This document shows positions 38,585 to 48,109 of a DNA stretch of 64,000 bases, piece by piece; position 1 is the first letter of the stretch, and every line of letters begins with the position of its first letter. Below the pieces are notes generated by a model, which did no database searches, was not told the origin of the DNA, and saw only the letters and a program-made list of their open reading frames with translations. Source of the stretch: Peribacillus sp. Bi96 (GTDB taxonomy: Bacteria; Bacillota; Bacilli; Bacillales; DSM-1321). The stretch covers positions 62,001 through 126,000 of the forward strand of contig NZ_CAKKLV010000001.1 in assembly GCF_918698115.1 (NCBI RefSeq), written 5' to 3'. Made by a program: the position numbers and the translations under genes.

Positions 38585-39792
38585 AATTCGATCATATAAT
38601 TATTCGTTATGGAGAGATCTCCACGAAAAAAAGAAACCGCAAAGGCTTTGTTGACAAAATGAAGGCACATATCCGCTGGAGTTTAAAGGATATTGAAGGC
38701 GTAGTCCTTACAGCCAACCGGGAGCGGATGTACGTTCTTTTGAATGGGGTGGATCATAAGCCTGTCATAGACCGATTGAAAGGTATTTTTGGGATTCAGT
38801 CTTTAAGCCCTGCGATAAAAATCGAGCGTGATTTAGAAGTGATGAAAACGGCAGCGTTATATTACCTTAATCACACGCTTGAAGATGTAAGCACGTTTAA
38901 AATCACGACAAAACGCGCGGATAAGGATTTCCCATATAATACCGATGAAATTAACAGGGCACTCGGCGGTCATTTGCTTCGAAATACGGAAGATTTAAAA
39001 GTGGATGTAAAGAACCCGGATTTGAACCTGTTGGTTGAAGTGAGACGCGAAGCCGTGTATTTGACGGGTGAAATCATCCAGGGGGCAGGCGGGCTTCCAT
39101 TCGGATCGAGCGGAAAGGCAATGCTGATGCTTTCTGGCGGGATTGATAGCCCTGTTGCGGGGTTCCTTTCAATGAAACGCGGATTGGACGTAGAAGCGAT
39201 CCATTTTTACAGCCCTCCCTTCACAAGTGAGCGTTCTCGTCAAAAGGTCATTGATCTGGCGGGCAAGCTTGCTGAAATAAATGGAAGCATGAAAGTGCAT
39301 ATTGTTCCATTTACGGAAATTCAATTACTGATTCAAAAACAGATTCCGGAAAACTACTCCATGACGACAACTCGTCGTTTGATGATGAGAGTCGCCGATC
39401 GAATCCGTGAAAAAGAAGAAGCGATGGCACTCATTACAGGCGAAAGCCTTGGACAGGTAGCGAGCCAGACGATGAGCAGCATGTTTGCCATCAATGAAGT
39501 GACGAATACACCGATCCTGCGTCCATTGATCACCATGGATAAAACGGAAATCATCAAAATTGCCAGAGAGCTTGATACTTTTGAAATATCCAATCTGCCG
39601 TACGAAGATTGTTGTACGGTCTTTACGCCGGCAAGCCCAAAAACGAAACCAAAACGTGAAAAAGTCAATTTCTATGAAAGCTTCGTCGACTTTGAATCAT
39701 TGATTGAAAAAGCGGTTTCCGATACCGAAATATTGACGGTTAGACCGGGACATACATTCAATAAAGATGAGGCTATGGATGACTTATTTTAA
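38581..39792 (+). CDS. thiI: tRNA 4-thiouridine synthase ThiI
   Basis: The protein has 403 residues. It has an N-terminal ferredoxin-like plus THUMP tRNA-binding part (about 1-165) and an adenylating PP-loop domain with MLSGGIDSPVAG (about 181-192), followed by EDCCTVFTP. It has no C-terminal rhodanese domain, so sulfur must come directly from the partner NifZ, as in B. subtilis. The product is the near-UV-sensing base s4U8 in tRNA. Confidence 0.95.
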   Translation: MKFDHIIIRYGEISTKKRNRKGFVDKMKAHIRWSLKDIEGVVLTANRERMYVLLNGVDHKPVIDRLKGIFGIQSLSPAIKIERDLEVMKTAALYYLNHTLEDVSTFKITTKRADKDFPYNTDEINRALGGHLLRNTEDLKVDVKNPDLNLLVEVRREAVYLTGEIIQGAGGLPFGSSGKAMLMLSGGIDSPVAGFLSMKRGLDVEAIHFYSPPFTSERSRQKVIDLAGKLAEINGSMKVHIVPFTEIQLLIQKQIPENYSMTTTRRLMMRVADRIREKEEAMALITGESLGQVASQTMSSMFAINEVTNTPILRPLITMDKTEIIKIARELDTFEISNLPYEDCCTVFTPASPKTKPKREKVNFYESFVDFESLIEKAVSDTEILTVRPGHTFNKDEAMDDLF

Positions 39793-39819
39793 TTCCTGTA
39801 ATTACCAATAAAATTTTGC

Positions 39820-39849
39820 GAATGAAGCCATGTGTTTTAACACATTCTA
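39820..39849 (+). promoter_or_regulatory. Sigma-G promoter of sspA
   Basis: GAATGA, 17 bases, CATTCTA matches the forespore sigma-G pattern (GNATR, 17-18, CATNNTA), about 25 bases before sspA. Confidence 0.75.
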
Positions 39850-39873
39850 TAATCACAAGGAGGTGAAAAACAC

Positions 39874-40080
39874 ATGGCAAACAACAACAGCTCAAACGAA
39901 TTATTGGTACCTGGAGTAGAACAAGCTCTACAACAAATGAAATACGAAATTGCAACAGAATTCGGCGTACAACTTGGTGCCGATACAACATCTCGCGCTA
40001 ACGGTTCAGTTGGTGGAGAAATCACAAAACGCCTTGTTCAAATGGCTGAACAACAATTAGGCGGAGGATTTAACCGTTAA
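39874..40080 (+). CDS. sspA: Alpha/beta-type small acid-soluble spore protein
   Basis: The 68-residue DNA-binding spore protein has the germination-protease site in [14 protein letters not shown] (cut after the glutamate) and the conserved [15 protein letters not shown]. It coats spore DNA and shifts it to the A-form, protecting against UV and heat. AAGGAGGTG precedes the ATG, and the gene has its own sigma-G promoter and terminator. Confidence 0.97.
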   Translation: MANNNSSNELLVPGVEQALQQMKYEIATEFGVQLGADTTSRANGSVGGEITKRLVQMAEQQLGGGFNR

Positions 40081-40098
40081 TTTAATAAATATGGCTAC

Positions 40099-40130
40099 AG
40101 AGAGCAGGTTTATAACCTGCTCTCTTTATT
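40099..40130 (+). terminator. Terminator after sspA
   Basis: AGAGAGCAGGTT pairs with AACCTGCTCTCT and is followed by T-rich sequence. Confidence 0.88.
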
Positions 40131-40214
40131 TATTTGTAAAAATACATAGAAATATTAGAGAAGTATCTTGTATAATGAGTAGGTACTAAGAGTTCATAAT
40201 TGGAGGGGAAGAAA

Positions 40215-41798
40215 ATGAAGCGTGAAGATTTATTAGCTCCGGAACATTACAACTTAGTGAGTGAAATGGAACGTTTTGCAAAAAATCCAGAAAAGGTTGC
40301 GGTACTTTGGGAGAACGAATCCGGAGATAAAAAGCAACTTACATATGAAAATTTATTAAAAAGTGCAAATAAAATCGGAAATGCCTTCAAGAAAAAAGGA
40401 CTGGGAAAAGGGGATACGGTCCTGATCATCATTCCTCGTCTAGTGGAAGCTTATCAGGTTTATTTAGCCGCATTGAAAATAGGCATGATTGTCATTCCAT
40501 GCTCCGAGATGCTTCGGGCAAAGGACTTGCAGTATCGTATTAATCACGGTGATGTTAAAGGGATAATCAGTTATCATGAATATACACATGAATTGGATGA
40601 AGTAGAGGGGGCGGCAAGCCTTCTGAAATTCTCGATCGGAAAACGAATGGAAAATTGGCTTGATTTGAATGAGCTTGCCGATGCGGAATCGGATCAGCTG
40701 TCCATGGCCGCCACGAAGAGTGAGGATATGGCATTCTTATCTTATACTTCCGGAACGACAGGAAACCCAAAAGGGGTCGTCCATACACATGGCTGGGCTT
40801 ATGCCCATTTGAAAACGTCTGCTGCAAACTGGCTGGGCATCAGTGAAGGGGATGTGGTTTGGGCAACGGCAGGTCCGGGGTGGCAAAAGTGGATCTGGAG
40901 TCCGTTCTTGGCTGTTCTTGGAACGGGAGCAACCGGTCTTGCCTATAATGGGAAGTTCGAGGCCAAGAAATATCTTCAGCTTCTGCAGGATTATAAAGTG
41001 AATGCGTTATGCTGTACACCAACTGAGTACCGATTGATGGCCAAGGTGGATAACCTTGATGACTATGATTTATCCCATCTTCATAGTGCTGTATCAGCGG
41101 GCGAGCCATTAAATCAAAAAGTGTTCGAGGTGTTTAAAAATCATTTCCATATCGAAGTCCGCGATGGATATGGACAAACCGAAAATACCCTTTTGGTAGG
41201 TGTCACAAAAGGCATGGAAATTAAGCTGGGCTCCATGGGCAAACCGACTCCAGGCAACCATGTTGAAATCATTGATGATTCCGGCAATCCTTGCTCTCCT
41301 GGTGTAGTGGGGGACATTGCCGTGCACGTCGATACGCCTGCTCTCTTTAAAGAATACTTTAAAGATCCCGAGCGGACATCGAAGCAATTCCGCGGTGATT
41401 ATTATGTCACCGGCGATCAGGCGAAAAAGGATGAAGATGGTTATTTCTGGTTTGAAGGTCGTTCTGATGATATCATCATCAGCTCAGGGTATACCATTGG
41501 ACCGTTTGAAGTGGAAGATGCACTCGTTAAGCATCCATATGTGAAAGAGTGTGCCGTTATAGCCAGCCCTGATGAAATAAGGGGCAATGTGGTTAAGGCG
41601 TATGTTGTCTTAATGGATGATATCGATCCATCAAGCCAGGACTTGATCAAGACCCTCCAATTGCACGTAAAAGAATTGACGGCTCCATATAAATATCCAA
41701 GGAAAATCGAATTTTTAGAAGAGCTTCCCAAAACAACATCCGGTAAAATCAAACGGGTGGATTTACGGAAAAGGGAAGAAGCACTCCTTAACAATTGA
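40215..41798 (+). CDS. ytcI: Acyl-CoA synthetase YtcI (AMP-forming)
   Basis: The 527-residue ANL-superfamily ligase has YTSGTTGNPKG (about residues 176-186), DGYGQTEN (about 320-327), YYVTGDQAKKDEDGYFWFEG and the C-terminal PKTTSGKIKR with the adenylation lysine (Lys511). It is related to medium-chain acyl-CoA synthetases (MACS type); the substrate acid is unknown. The SGK context resembles the AcsA lysine that AcuA modifies. The start at 40215 follows GGAGGGGAAG. Confidence 0.9.
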   Translation: MKREDLLAPEHYNLVSEMERFAKNPEKVAVLWENESGDKKQLTYENLLKSANKIGNAFKKKGLGKGDTVLIIIPRLVEAYQVYLAALKIGMIVIPCSEMLRAKDLQYRINHGDVKGIISYHEYTHELDEVEGAASLLKFSIGKRMENWLDLNELADAESDQLSMAATKSEDMAFLSYTSGTTGNPKGVVHTHGWAYAHLKTSAANWLGISEGDVVWATAGPGWQKWIWSPFLAVLGTGATGLAYNGKFEAKKYLQLLQDYKVNALCCTPTEYRLMAKVDNLDDYDLSHLHSAVSAGEPLNQKVFEVFKNHFHIEVRDGYGQTENTLLVGVTKGMEIKLGSMGKPTPGNHVEIIDDSGNPCSPGVVGDIAVHVDTPALFKEYFKDPERTSKQFRGDYYVTGDQAKKDEDGYFWFEGRSDDIIISSGYTIGPFEVEDALVKHPYVKECAVIASPDEIRGNVVKAYVVLMDDIDPSSQDLIKTLQLHVKELTAPYKYPRKIEFLEELPKTTSGKIKRVDLRKREEALLNN

Positions 41799-41811
41799 TC
41801 GAAAGCATTAC

Positions 41812-41841
41812 CGTCAGCCCCCAAGGCTGGCGTTTTTTTTA
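41812..41841 (+). terminator. Terminator after ytcI
   Basis: CGTCAGCC pairs with GGCTGGCG, with eight T. Confidence 0.88.
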
Positions 41842-41953
41842 TATAACAAGGGGCTTGCATAAAAGCATAAATATGTGAATTCGTGATATGAGATGGTACA
41901 CTTACTGCATATCTGTACAGTAACAATCATTTAATAAGGAGTGTAAAGCCAGA

Positions 41954-43555
41954 ATGGGAACGTTATGGTTCAATGGGTCGATTTATACGATGATTAAAGA
42001 AAACGATCGAGTGGAGGCAGTCTTCACTGAAAAGGGGGTAATTGTCGATACCGGCAGCCCTGACTATTTAAAAAATGAATATGCAGGCAATATTTCCAGG
42101 GAAATCGACTTAAAAGGACAAACGATGCTGCCTGGGTTAGTGGATAGTCACCTCCATTTGGTCGGGCATGGTGAACGATTGCTTCGTCTAGACCTCTCTT
42201 TGATGGATAGCAGGGAGTCCATATTGAGTTCCTTGAAAGAAAGATGCGCAATGACACCGGCTGGAAAGTGGATTGTCGCTGAGGGTTGGAATGAAAACGA
42301 ATGGCCTAGTCCTGAATTGATATTGCGTGATGAGCTTGATGCGATATCGACAGAGCATCCCATCGTATTGAAAAGAATATGCCGTCATGCCTTGGTGGTT
42401 AATTCTTGCGCCCTTAAAGAAGCTAATATTAAAGAGGATACGAAAGAACCGCCAGGCGGGGTTATCTGCCGTTATCCTGATGGAAGGTTAAATGGTTTAT
42501 TTAAGGAGAACCAGGCGCAGAACCTTATTTTAGACAGCCTACCCGGCATTGACCAGGAGTATATCGAAAACGCGCTTACAGAGGCGATACAGGACGCCTA
42601 TAAGGTAGGATTGACTGGCGGGCATACAGAAGACCTCCATTATTACAATGGCTTCATGCCGACTTATCAGGCGTTTAAATCTGTCATCGAGGACCGGAAT
42701 ATGGTCTTTCGCGCCAATTTACTCGTCCATCATGGAGCGTTTGAAGAGATGCTGGCAGCAGGCGGTCGTTATCAAGAAGGTACGCGATATATCAAATTCG
42801 ACAGCATGAAGATATTTACTGACGGCTCCTTAGGAGGCCATACAGCCCTGTTGAGCGAACCATATGTAGATCAAAAAGATACGAATGGCGTGGCGATATT
42901 CACCGAAATGGAGCTTCAGGAATGGGTGCAAAAAGCAAGGCAGGTTGGAATGCCGATTGCTGTCCATGCCATTGGTGATCTTGCTTTTGAATATGTCTTG
43001 AATGCAATGGAAGCTCTCCCTCCAAAAGAGGGACTGAGGGATCGGCTCATCCATGCACAAATTGTCCGGCCGGAACTGTTGGAGCGGGCGGCAAAACTAC
43101 CAGTCATCTTTGATATCCAACCAGGTTTCGTACCTTCCGATTTTCCGTGGGTGGAAGAAAAGGTTCCAGCAAATCTATTGGAATCCTCCTACGCCTGGAA
43201 AACATATTTGAATATGGGAATTATTTGTGCGGGAGGATCAGATGCTCCGATTGAGCCGTTAAATCCAATTTTGGGCATTCATGCTGCCGTCACAAGGACG
43301 AAAATCAACAGTGAGGATGGCCATGTATATGGCTTGGATGAAAGACTTTCCGTATATGAGGCATTCGCACTTTATACAAAAGGGAGTGCCGCAGCAATAG
43401 GTCAAGAAAAACGTCGTGGTCAGATCATTAAAGGGCATGATGCGGATTTTACCATTTTTGATCTTGATGTCTTTGCAGTTGAGCCAGATGATCTGCTAAA
43501 AGCAGAGGCGGTCATGACAATCATTGATGACAGAATCGTGTATGATAAAAAATAA
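41954..43555 (+). CDS. ytcJ: Amidohydrolase family protein YtcJ
   Basis: The 533-residue amidohydrolase_3 member has metal-binding LVDSHLHLVGHG (about residues 60-71), FTDGSLGGHTALL (about 280-292) with a probable metal-bridging region, AVHAIGDLA (about 337) and AGGSDAPIEPLNP (about 424-436). It is a cytosolic TIM-barrel hydrolase of YtcJ/NfdA type with unknown natural substrate. GGAG lies upstream of the ATG. Confidence 0.9.
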   Translation: MGTLWFNGSIYTMIKENDRVEAVFTEKGVIVDTGSPDYLKNEYAGNISREIDLKGQTMLPGLVDSHLHLVGHGERLLRLDLSLMDSRESILSSLKERCAMTPAGKWIVAEGWNENEWPSPELILRDELDAISTEHPIVLKRICRHALVVNSCALKEANIKEDTKEPPGGVICRYPDGRLNGLFKENQAQNLILDSLPGIDQEYIENALTEAIQDAYKVGLTGGHTEDLHYYNGFMPTYQAFKSVIEDRNMVFRANLLVHHGAFEEMLAAGGRYQEGTRYIKFDSMKIFTDGSLGGHTALLSEPYVDQKDTNGVAIFTEMELQEWVQKARQVGMPIAVHAIGDLAFEYVLNAMEALPPKEGLRDRLIHAQIVRPELLERAAKLPVIFDIQPGFVPSDFPWVEEKVPANLLESSYAWKTYLNMGIICAGGSDAPIEPLNPILGIHAAVTRTKINSEDGHVYGLDERLSVYEAFALYTKGSAAAIGQEKRRGQIIKGHDADFTIFDLDVFAVEPDDLLKAEAVMTIIDDRIVYDKK

Positions 43556-43635
43556 CAATTGCAAAAAAAGAAATGGGTATGCAAAATAGTTAGATGGATT
43601 TCGATAAAGGAATGTAATTAGAAAGAAGGCAGGTT

Positions 43636-44565
43636 ATGAAAGTGGATGAACAAAAAGAAGGGGCAATTTATGCCGCCCTTTCTTATATGATGTGGGGAGT
43701 TGTTCCGATTTACTGGAAGTTTCTTCAGGGAGTCGGTGCAACAGAGATTTTAGCGCAGAGGGTATTATGGTCTTTCGTCTTCATGCTGGTTTTATTGATG
43801 TTCATGAAAAAATGGCAATCCTTCGTGGATTATGTCAAAAACATATTGGGAAATCCCAAACTCTTTGCGGCATTACTTACGGCTTCGCTGCTTGTTACAG
43901 CCAATTGGGGAGTGTTCATCTGGGCCGTTAATTCAGGACGAATCCTTGACACGAGCCTAGGTTATTATATCAATCCGCTAGTCAGTGTATTATTGGGAGT
44001 GATTGTCTTAAAAGAAAAATTGAGCGGAGCCCAGATCTTGTCGTTCCTGCTTGCGGGGATCGGAGTCTTGATCCTTGGCATTCATTTCGGCACCATTCCT
44101 TGGGTCTCTCTCGTCTTGGCCATGACCTTTGGATTATATGGTTTGGCAAAAAAAATGATCAAGGCCGAATCAGCGATAGGGCTGACGCTCGAAACGATGA
44201 TGGTAACGCCTCTTGCCCTGGGTTACCTCATATATTTGATGACGCAATCAGACATGCAATTCTTTACGGCGGGAAGCACAGGCTTGCTGTTGGTCGGCGG
44301 TGGGATTGTCACGGCTTTACCTCTTTTATATTTTGCGAAGGGGGCGGAGAAAATCCCGCTATCGATGCTTGGCATTTTTCAGTATATCGCTCCGACCTTA
44401 TCCTTATTGATCGGTGTATTTGTTTATCATGAAAGCTTTACCAAAGCACATCTTTTAGCCTTTTTGTTCATATGGTCAGCCTTGGCCGTTTATACGCTAT
44501 CCATTACGAAATGGGGGCAGGCAAGTGCCCGCAGGTTTAAAGGTAAAAGGAATATTGGTGCGTGA
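43636..44565 (+). CDS. rarD: EamA-type transporter RarD
   Basis: The 309-residue inner-membrane protein has about ten hydrophobic helices. The signature AALSYMMWGVVPIYWKFL near the N-terminus and EILAQRVLWSF are typical of RarD. Members of this DMT family are permeases of unknown substrate (chloramphenicol-sensitive protein RarD). B. subtilis does not have it at this site, so it may be an insertion or a retained ancestral gene. Confidence 0.88.
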   Translation: MKVDEQKEGAIYAALSYMMWGVVPIYWKFLQGVGATEILAQRVLWSFVFMLVLLMFMKKWQSFVDYVKNILGNPKLFAALLTASLLVTANWGVFIWAVNSGRILDTSLGYYINPLVSVLLGVIVLKEKLSGAQILSFLLAGIGVLILGIHFGTIPWVSLVLAMTFGLYGLAKKMIKAESAIGLTLETMMVTPLALGYLIYLMTQSDMQFFTAGSTGLLLVGGGIVTALPLLYFAKGAEKIPLSMLGIFQYIAPTLSLLIGVFVYHESFTKAHLLAFLFIWSALAVYTLSITKWGQASARRFKGKRNIGA

Positions 44566-44570
44566 ATAAG

Positions 44571-44610
44571 AAAAAATGCTTGGCGGATCTATCCGCCAAG
44601 CATTTTTTTT
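44571..44610. terminator. Bidirectional terminator between rarD and tgl
   Basis: AAAATGCTTGGCGGA pairs with TCCGCCAAGCATTTT; A and T runs flank it, serving both convergent genes. Confidence 0.92.
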
Positions 44611-44658
44611 ATGACGAAATTCAAAGAAAACGGGTTTACATTACGTAAACTGCCAGGG

Positions 44659-45486
44659 TCAAGAAAGGTAAAGCGTTTGACCTATTTCAGATACAATCAA
44701 ATTGGAGAGGCTACTGGGACTGTGCACGGGGGTTACTCGGGGGATATTGGTTTGGAATGGACGATAGTAGGAACTATCCAAGCTAATAATATGCTGGGTC
44801 AGGAATGCTGATATGCTGGCATTCGGCTTTCTATTGCCATTTAATTCATCGATGATTCCCTGTGAATTGGTAATCCCAATCCCGTGGCCATAAAATTGGT
44901 TTTGTCCTAATAATATGGCATTTTCCCCTTGCCATTCAGGAGTGTCCTCATCGTGATCCGGGTTTTTGAAGTAAAGATTATCCCCCGGTAAATAATCTCT
45001 TCCTTTATGGACAAGCAGAGCCATATTCTTTGGAGGGTGCCAGTCATAAAGAAATAGGTCTTTAAAAAGATAGTCAAAATCCCTCGGACCGATTAAATCC
45101 AAAATCGCCTTTAAAAAAGTGACGACTATTGCTGTACCGCATTCGAAAGCGTATAGCCTTCCATTCAAGAAGATGTCTACAATTGCAACATGTGGAGGAA
45201 CCCTTGGCAGAAGGGTGAAGGTGCCATTCTTTGAAAGGTGCCAATATTGTTTATTGGATAGCGATTCCTCAAGTGTTGAAAATTCTGCATGACTATTTTC
45301 TAACGAAATGGCCGCCTCTATGACTCGAAGCCTCAGTTGTATCTCGAATTCAAGCTCACCCAAGCTCGCATATTCATAAACGTTTGGATACCCCGCCAGC
45401 AAATGGAGAATTTCCAGCGATTTAGCGGATTGTATGACTGGTTGGATTTGACTGACATCTAATACTTTGTTATTAATCTTTATCAT
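44659..45486 (-). CDS. tgl: Protein-glutamine gamma-glutamyltransferase Tgl (spore coat)
   Basis: The 275-residue transglutaminase cross-links spore coat proteins such as GerQ through glutamyl-lysine bonds in the mother cell. The active site is YAFECGTAIVV. With the start at 45486 the cysteine is residue 116 and the glutamate 115, as in B. subtilis Tgl, which decides the start along with AAAGGTGG eight bases upstream. LYDWHPP and GENAILLGQNQFYGHG are other family blocks. It is longer at the C-terminus (about 30 extra residues rich in Pro and Ser) than the 245-residue B. subtilis enzyme. Confidence 0.92.
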   Translation of the reverse strand: MIKINNKVLDVSQIQPVIQSAKSLEILHLLAGYPNVYEYASLGELEFEIQLRLRVIEAAISLENSHAEFSTLEESLSNKQYWHLSKNGTFTLLPRVPPHVAIVDIFLNGRLYAFECGTAIVVTFLKAILDLIGPRDFDYLFKDLFLYDWHPPKNMALLVHKGRDYLPGDNLYFKNPDHDEDTPEWQGENAILLGQNQFYGHGIGITNSQGIIDELNGNRKPNASISAFLTQHIISLDSSYYRPFQTNIPRVTPVHSPSSLSNLIVSEIGQTLYLS

Positions 45487-45561
45487 GATCATATCCACCT
45501 TTTGCTTATTAAGTTAAGGATTTATAAAACCAGTACACTGAATTGTCTACAGGTAATGCTC

Positions 45562-45589
45562 ATTATATGAATACCTGCACGGAAATGAC
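45562..45589 (-). promoter_or_regulatory. Possible mother-cell (sigma-E-like) promoter of tgl
   Basis: On the minus strand GTCATTTC, 12 bases, CATATAAT partly fits sigma-E consensus. Spacing is a little short. Confidence 0.35.
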
Positions 45590-45758
45590 TATTTGAAACG
45601 TGCCATGCACCGTTACAAATGAATGATAATCGACTTGATCCATACATGTATAAGGATATCTACATTTTTTAAGATGCGTTGCTGGATTTCCCAAACTGCT
45701 AGGAAACCTTTCCAATTAGTGAGAAGAAGCAAATTAGTATTCCCTTTTCGGTCTGAAT

Positions 45759-45767
45759 TGATATAAT
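45759..45767 (+). promoter_or_regulatory. Extended -10 promoter for the thiamine-precursor operon
   Basis: TGATATAAT lies about 30 bases before the TPP aptamer. Confidence 0.6.
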
Positions 45768-45796
45768 GAGAGAGAAAAGTTCATATGTGCGAGAAA

Positions 45797-45889
45797 TGTA
45801 GGGGGGCCAGTATTGCTGGCTGAGATTGCGTCCTTTAGATGCTGACTCTTTGAACCTGATCTGGATGATGCCAGCGGAGGAAACATACA
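45797..45889 (+). promoter_or_regulatory. TPP (THI) riboswitch
   Basis: The conserved GGCTGAGATTGCG, CTTTGAACCTGATCTGGAT and ATGCCAGCGGAGGAAAC segments are all present. AACATAC at its 3' end can pair with GTATGTT (45914-45920) as an antiterminator, next to the downstream terminator. TPP should switch the operon off. Confidence 0.95.
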
Positions 45890-45920
45890 TATTATTACTG
45901 TCTTTCTGTTTTTGTATGTT

Positions 45921-45952
45921 AACGTCCGAATTCATCTTCGGGCGTTTTTTGT
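45921..45952 (+). terminator. TPP riboswitch terminator
   Basis: AACGTCCGAA pairs with TTCGGGCGTT and is followed by TTTTTG and more T. Confidence 0.9.
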
Positions 45953-46029
45953 TTTTTATTTGAATAGAACCTGGCGTCCGTTATAGTTCCGGCATATCGA
46001 TCTTATATAATGTGTAGGAGGGTAAAGTC

Positions 46030-47034
46030 TTGAGAAAATTTTTGCCACTGTTAACTTCGTTGTTCCTTTTAGCTGGATGTGGTGCAGGCGGAACGAATGA
46101 AAAAGAAGAAGCATCTAAAAATGAAAACCATAAAGAATTAAAAAAAGTATCGGTCGTGCTGGATTGGACACCGAATACAAACCATACAGGATTGTATGTA
46201 GCAAAGGAAAAAGGATATTTTAAAGAACAAGGTCTGGATGTGGAAATTATCATGCCTGGTGAAGCTGGTGCTGATAAGCTCGTTGCTTCAGGGAAATCTG
46301 AATTTGGCGTGGGCTACCAGGAGGGAATCACGCAGGCTCGTGTGCAGGGCGTGCCAATTGTTTCGCTAGCTGCCGTCATCCAGCATAATACCTCAGGTTT
46401 CGCTTCCCCTGAGTCAAAAAACATTAAAACTCCCAAGGATTTTGAAGGGAAAACGTATGGTGGCTGGGGTTCTCCAGTTGAAAAGGCCATTCTTGATTCA
46501 CTCATGAAAAAAGATAATGCGGATGTAAATAAAGTGGATATAGTGAACACAGGGGACACAGATTTTTTCACTTCAGTTAAAAGGGATATAGATTTCGCCT
46601 GGATTTATTATGGGTGGACAGGTATCGAGGCCGAGTTGAGAAATGAAAAGCTGAATATGGTTTACTTAACCGAATACTCTGATAAGCTTGATTACTATAC
46701 GCCTGTTTTGACCACAAATGAAAAGCTGATTAAAGAAGATCCTGAAACCGTTAAAGCATTTGTTCATGCAGCTTCGAAAGGGTACCAGTTTGCGATTAAG
46801 AATCCCGATGATGCAGCAGACATGTTAATTAAGGCTGCACCGGATCTTGATGCTAAACTAGTGAAGAAAAGCCAAGAGTGGCTTGCAACCAAGTATCAGG
46901 ATGATGCTCCGCGTTGGGGTGAACAAAAGCTTGAAATTTGGAAGAATTACAGTGATTGGATGGCTGAAAATAAGCTTCTCGAAGGTGATTTCGATCCTGA
47001 AAAGGCATTTACCAATGAATTTTTACCAAAATAG
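46030..47034 (+). CDS. thiY: ABC transporter substrate-binding lipoprotein ThiY
   Basis: The 334-residue NMT1/THI5-like binding protein has a lipobox (LLAGC, about residues 14-18). The pyrimidine-binding fold opens VSVVLDWTPNTNHTGLYVA and continues GEAGADKLVASGKSEFGVGY. ThiY proteins bind N-formyl-4-amino-5-aminomethyl-2-methylpyrimidine, a breakdown product of thiamine, outside the membrane. TTG start with TAGGAGGG upstream. First gene under the TPP riboswitch. Confidence 0.9.
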   Translation: MRKFLPLLTSLFLLAGCGAGGTNEKEEASKNENHKELKKVSVVLDWTPNTNHTGLYVAKEKGYFKEQGLDVEIIMPGEAGADKLVASGKSEFGVGYQEGITQARVQGVPIVSLAAVIQHNTSGFASPESKNIKTPKDFEGKTYGGWGSPVEKAILDSLMKKDNADVNKVDIVNTGDTDFFTSVKRDIDFAWIYYGWTGIEAELRNEKLNMVYLTEYSDKLDYYTPVLTTNEKLIKEDPETVKAFVHAASKGYQFAIKNPDDAADMLIKAAPDLDAKLVKKSQEWLATKYQDDAPRWGEQKLEIWKNYSDWMAENKLLEGDFDPEKAFTNEFLPK

Positions 47035-47045
47035 GAGGAAAAAAA

Positions 47046-47330
47046 ATGGCCAATTCATTAATTAGTATACAAATTATCCCTAAAGGGGAAAATGTCATCC
47101 CTATGGTCGATGAAGCAATCAAGATCATTGATGAATCAGGTGTCAAATATGAGGTTCACCCGCTTGAAACAACAATGGAGGGTGAGCTTTCCGAAATTTT
47201 CGCCGTGATAGAAAAAATGAATGTAAGAATGATTGAAATAGGATCGCCGAATGTCATTTCCCAAGTGAAAATATTATATCAGCCGAGCGGAATTACCATG
47301 GATACGTTAACGGAGAAATATCGGGCATGA
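47046..47330 (+). CDS. MTH1187/YkoF-like thiamine-binding protein
   Basis: The 94-residue protein has a single ferredoxin-like domain of the MTH1187 (DUF77) family, with SLISIQIIPKG, HPLETTMEGELSEIFAVI and a C-terminal VKILYQPSG. Family members bind thiamine or related pyrimidines. It begins 11 bases after thiY and overlaps thiX by four bases, so it is translated with the transporter. It may act as a cytosolic carrier or sensor. Confidence 0.8.
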   Translation: MANSLISIQIIPKGENVIPMVDEAIKIIDESGVKYEVHPLETTMEGELSEIFAVIEKMNVRMIEIGSPNVISQVKILYQPSGITMDTLTEKYRA

Positions 47331-48109
47331 TCGGAAGGATAATTTGGAAGAAGGGGGCTCCCTTCTTTCTTTTATTATTGTTGCTGATAGTATGGGAATC
47401 AGTGACAGTCTTATTAAAAGTTGAAGAATGGCTGCTTCCTGCTCCATCAGCCATTTTGACTGAAGGAATTGAATCGTTTCACAATCTTTCGGGACATCTG
47501 ATATCAACTACTGAGCTTGCGTTAACCGGTTTTTTTATAGGAAGCTGCATCGGCTTATTAATTGCGGCAATCTTACACCTGTTTCCTAGTGTAAAAGAGG
47601 CGGTTTATCCCCTGCTCATACTATCACAAAATATTCCAATCATTGTTCTGGCACCGCTTTTAGTGATCTGGTTTGGTTTTGGAATGCTGCCAAAGCTAAT
47701 TGTGATTTCTCTCGTGTGTTTTTTTCCAGTTGCCGTTGCTTCATTAGACGGGTTTCGCCAGACACCATATGAACTTAAGCATTATTTCAAGATGATGGGG
47801 GCGGGGAGAAACCAGTTATTTTGGAAGCTGGAGCTTCCTCATTCGATTCCGTTCATTTTCTCAGGATTGAAAATTTCGGCAACATATAGTGTAATGGGTG
47901 CGGTTATTTCGGAATGGCTTGGAGCTAAATCGGGGATCGGCGTTTATATGACGCTAGCTTCCTCTGCATTCAGGACAGATCGGGTGTTTGTTTCCATTTT
48001 CCTCATTATGGGAATGAGCCTTCTCTTTTTTGGAATCATTAACTTACTGGAGAAATACTTTGTTTCATGGAAGAGAAAGGAGGGTGAAAAGGATGAAGCT
48101 GGAAATTAA
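47327..48109 (+). CDS. thiX: ABC transporter permease ThiX
   Basis: The 260-residue inner-membrane permease has about six helices and the ABC-coupling EAA-type loop LKHYFKMMGAGRNQLFWKLELP near residues 145-166 (cut to GAGRNQLFWKLELP). It works with ThiY and ThiZ to import thiamine-derived pyrimidine. The ATG overlaps the preceding stop (ATGA). Confidence 0.88.
   Translation: MIGRIIWKKGAPFFLLLLLLIVWESVTVLLKVEEWLLPAPSAILTEGIESFHNLSGHLISTTELALTGFFIGSCIGLLIAAILHLFPSVKEAVYPLLILSQNIPIIVLAPLLVIWFGFGMLPKLIVISLVCFFPVAVASLDGFRQTPYELKHYFKMMGAGRNQLFWKLELPHSIPFIFSGLKISATYSVMGAVISEWLGAKSGIGVYMTLASSAFRTDRVFVSIFLIMGMSLLFFGIINLLEKYFVSWKRKEGEKDEAGN

Noticed and set aside
44611..44811. Small plus-strand frame at the end of tgl
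   Set aside because: It is antisense to tgl and starts inside the bidirectional terminator.
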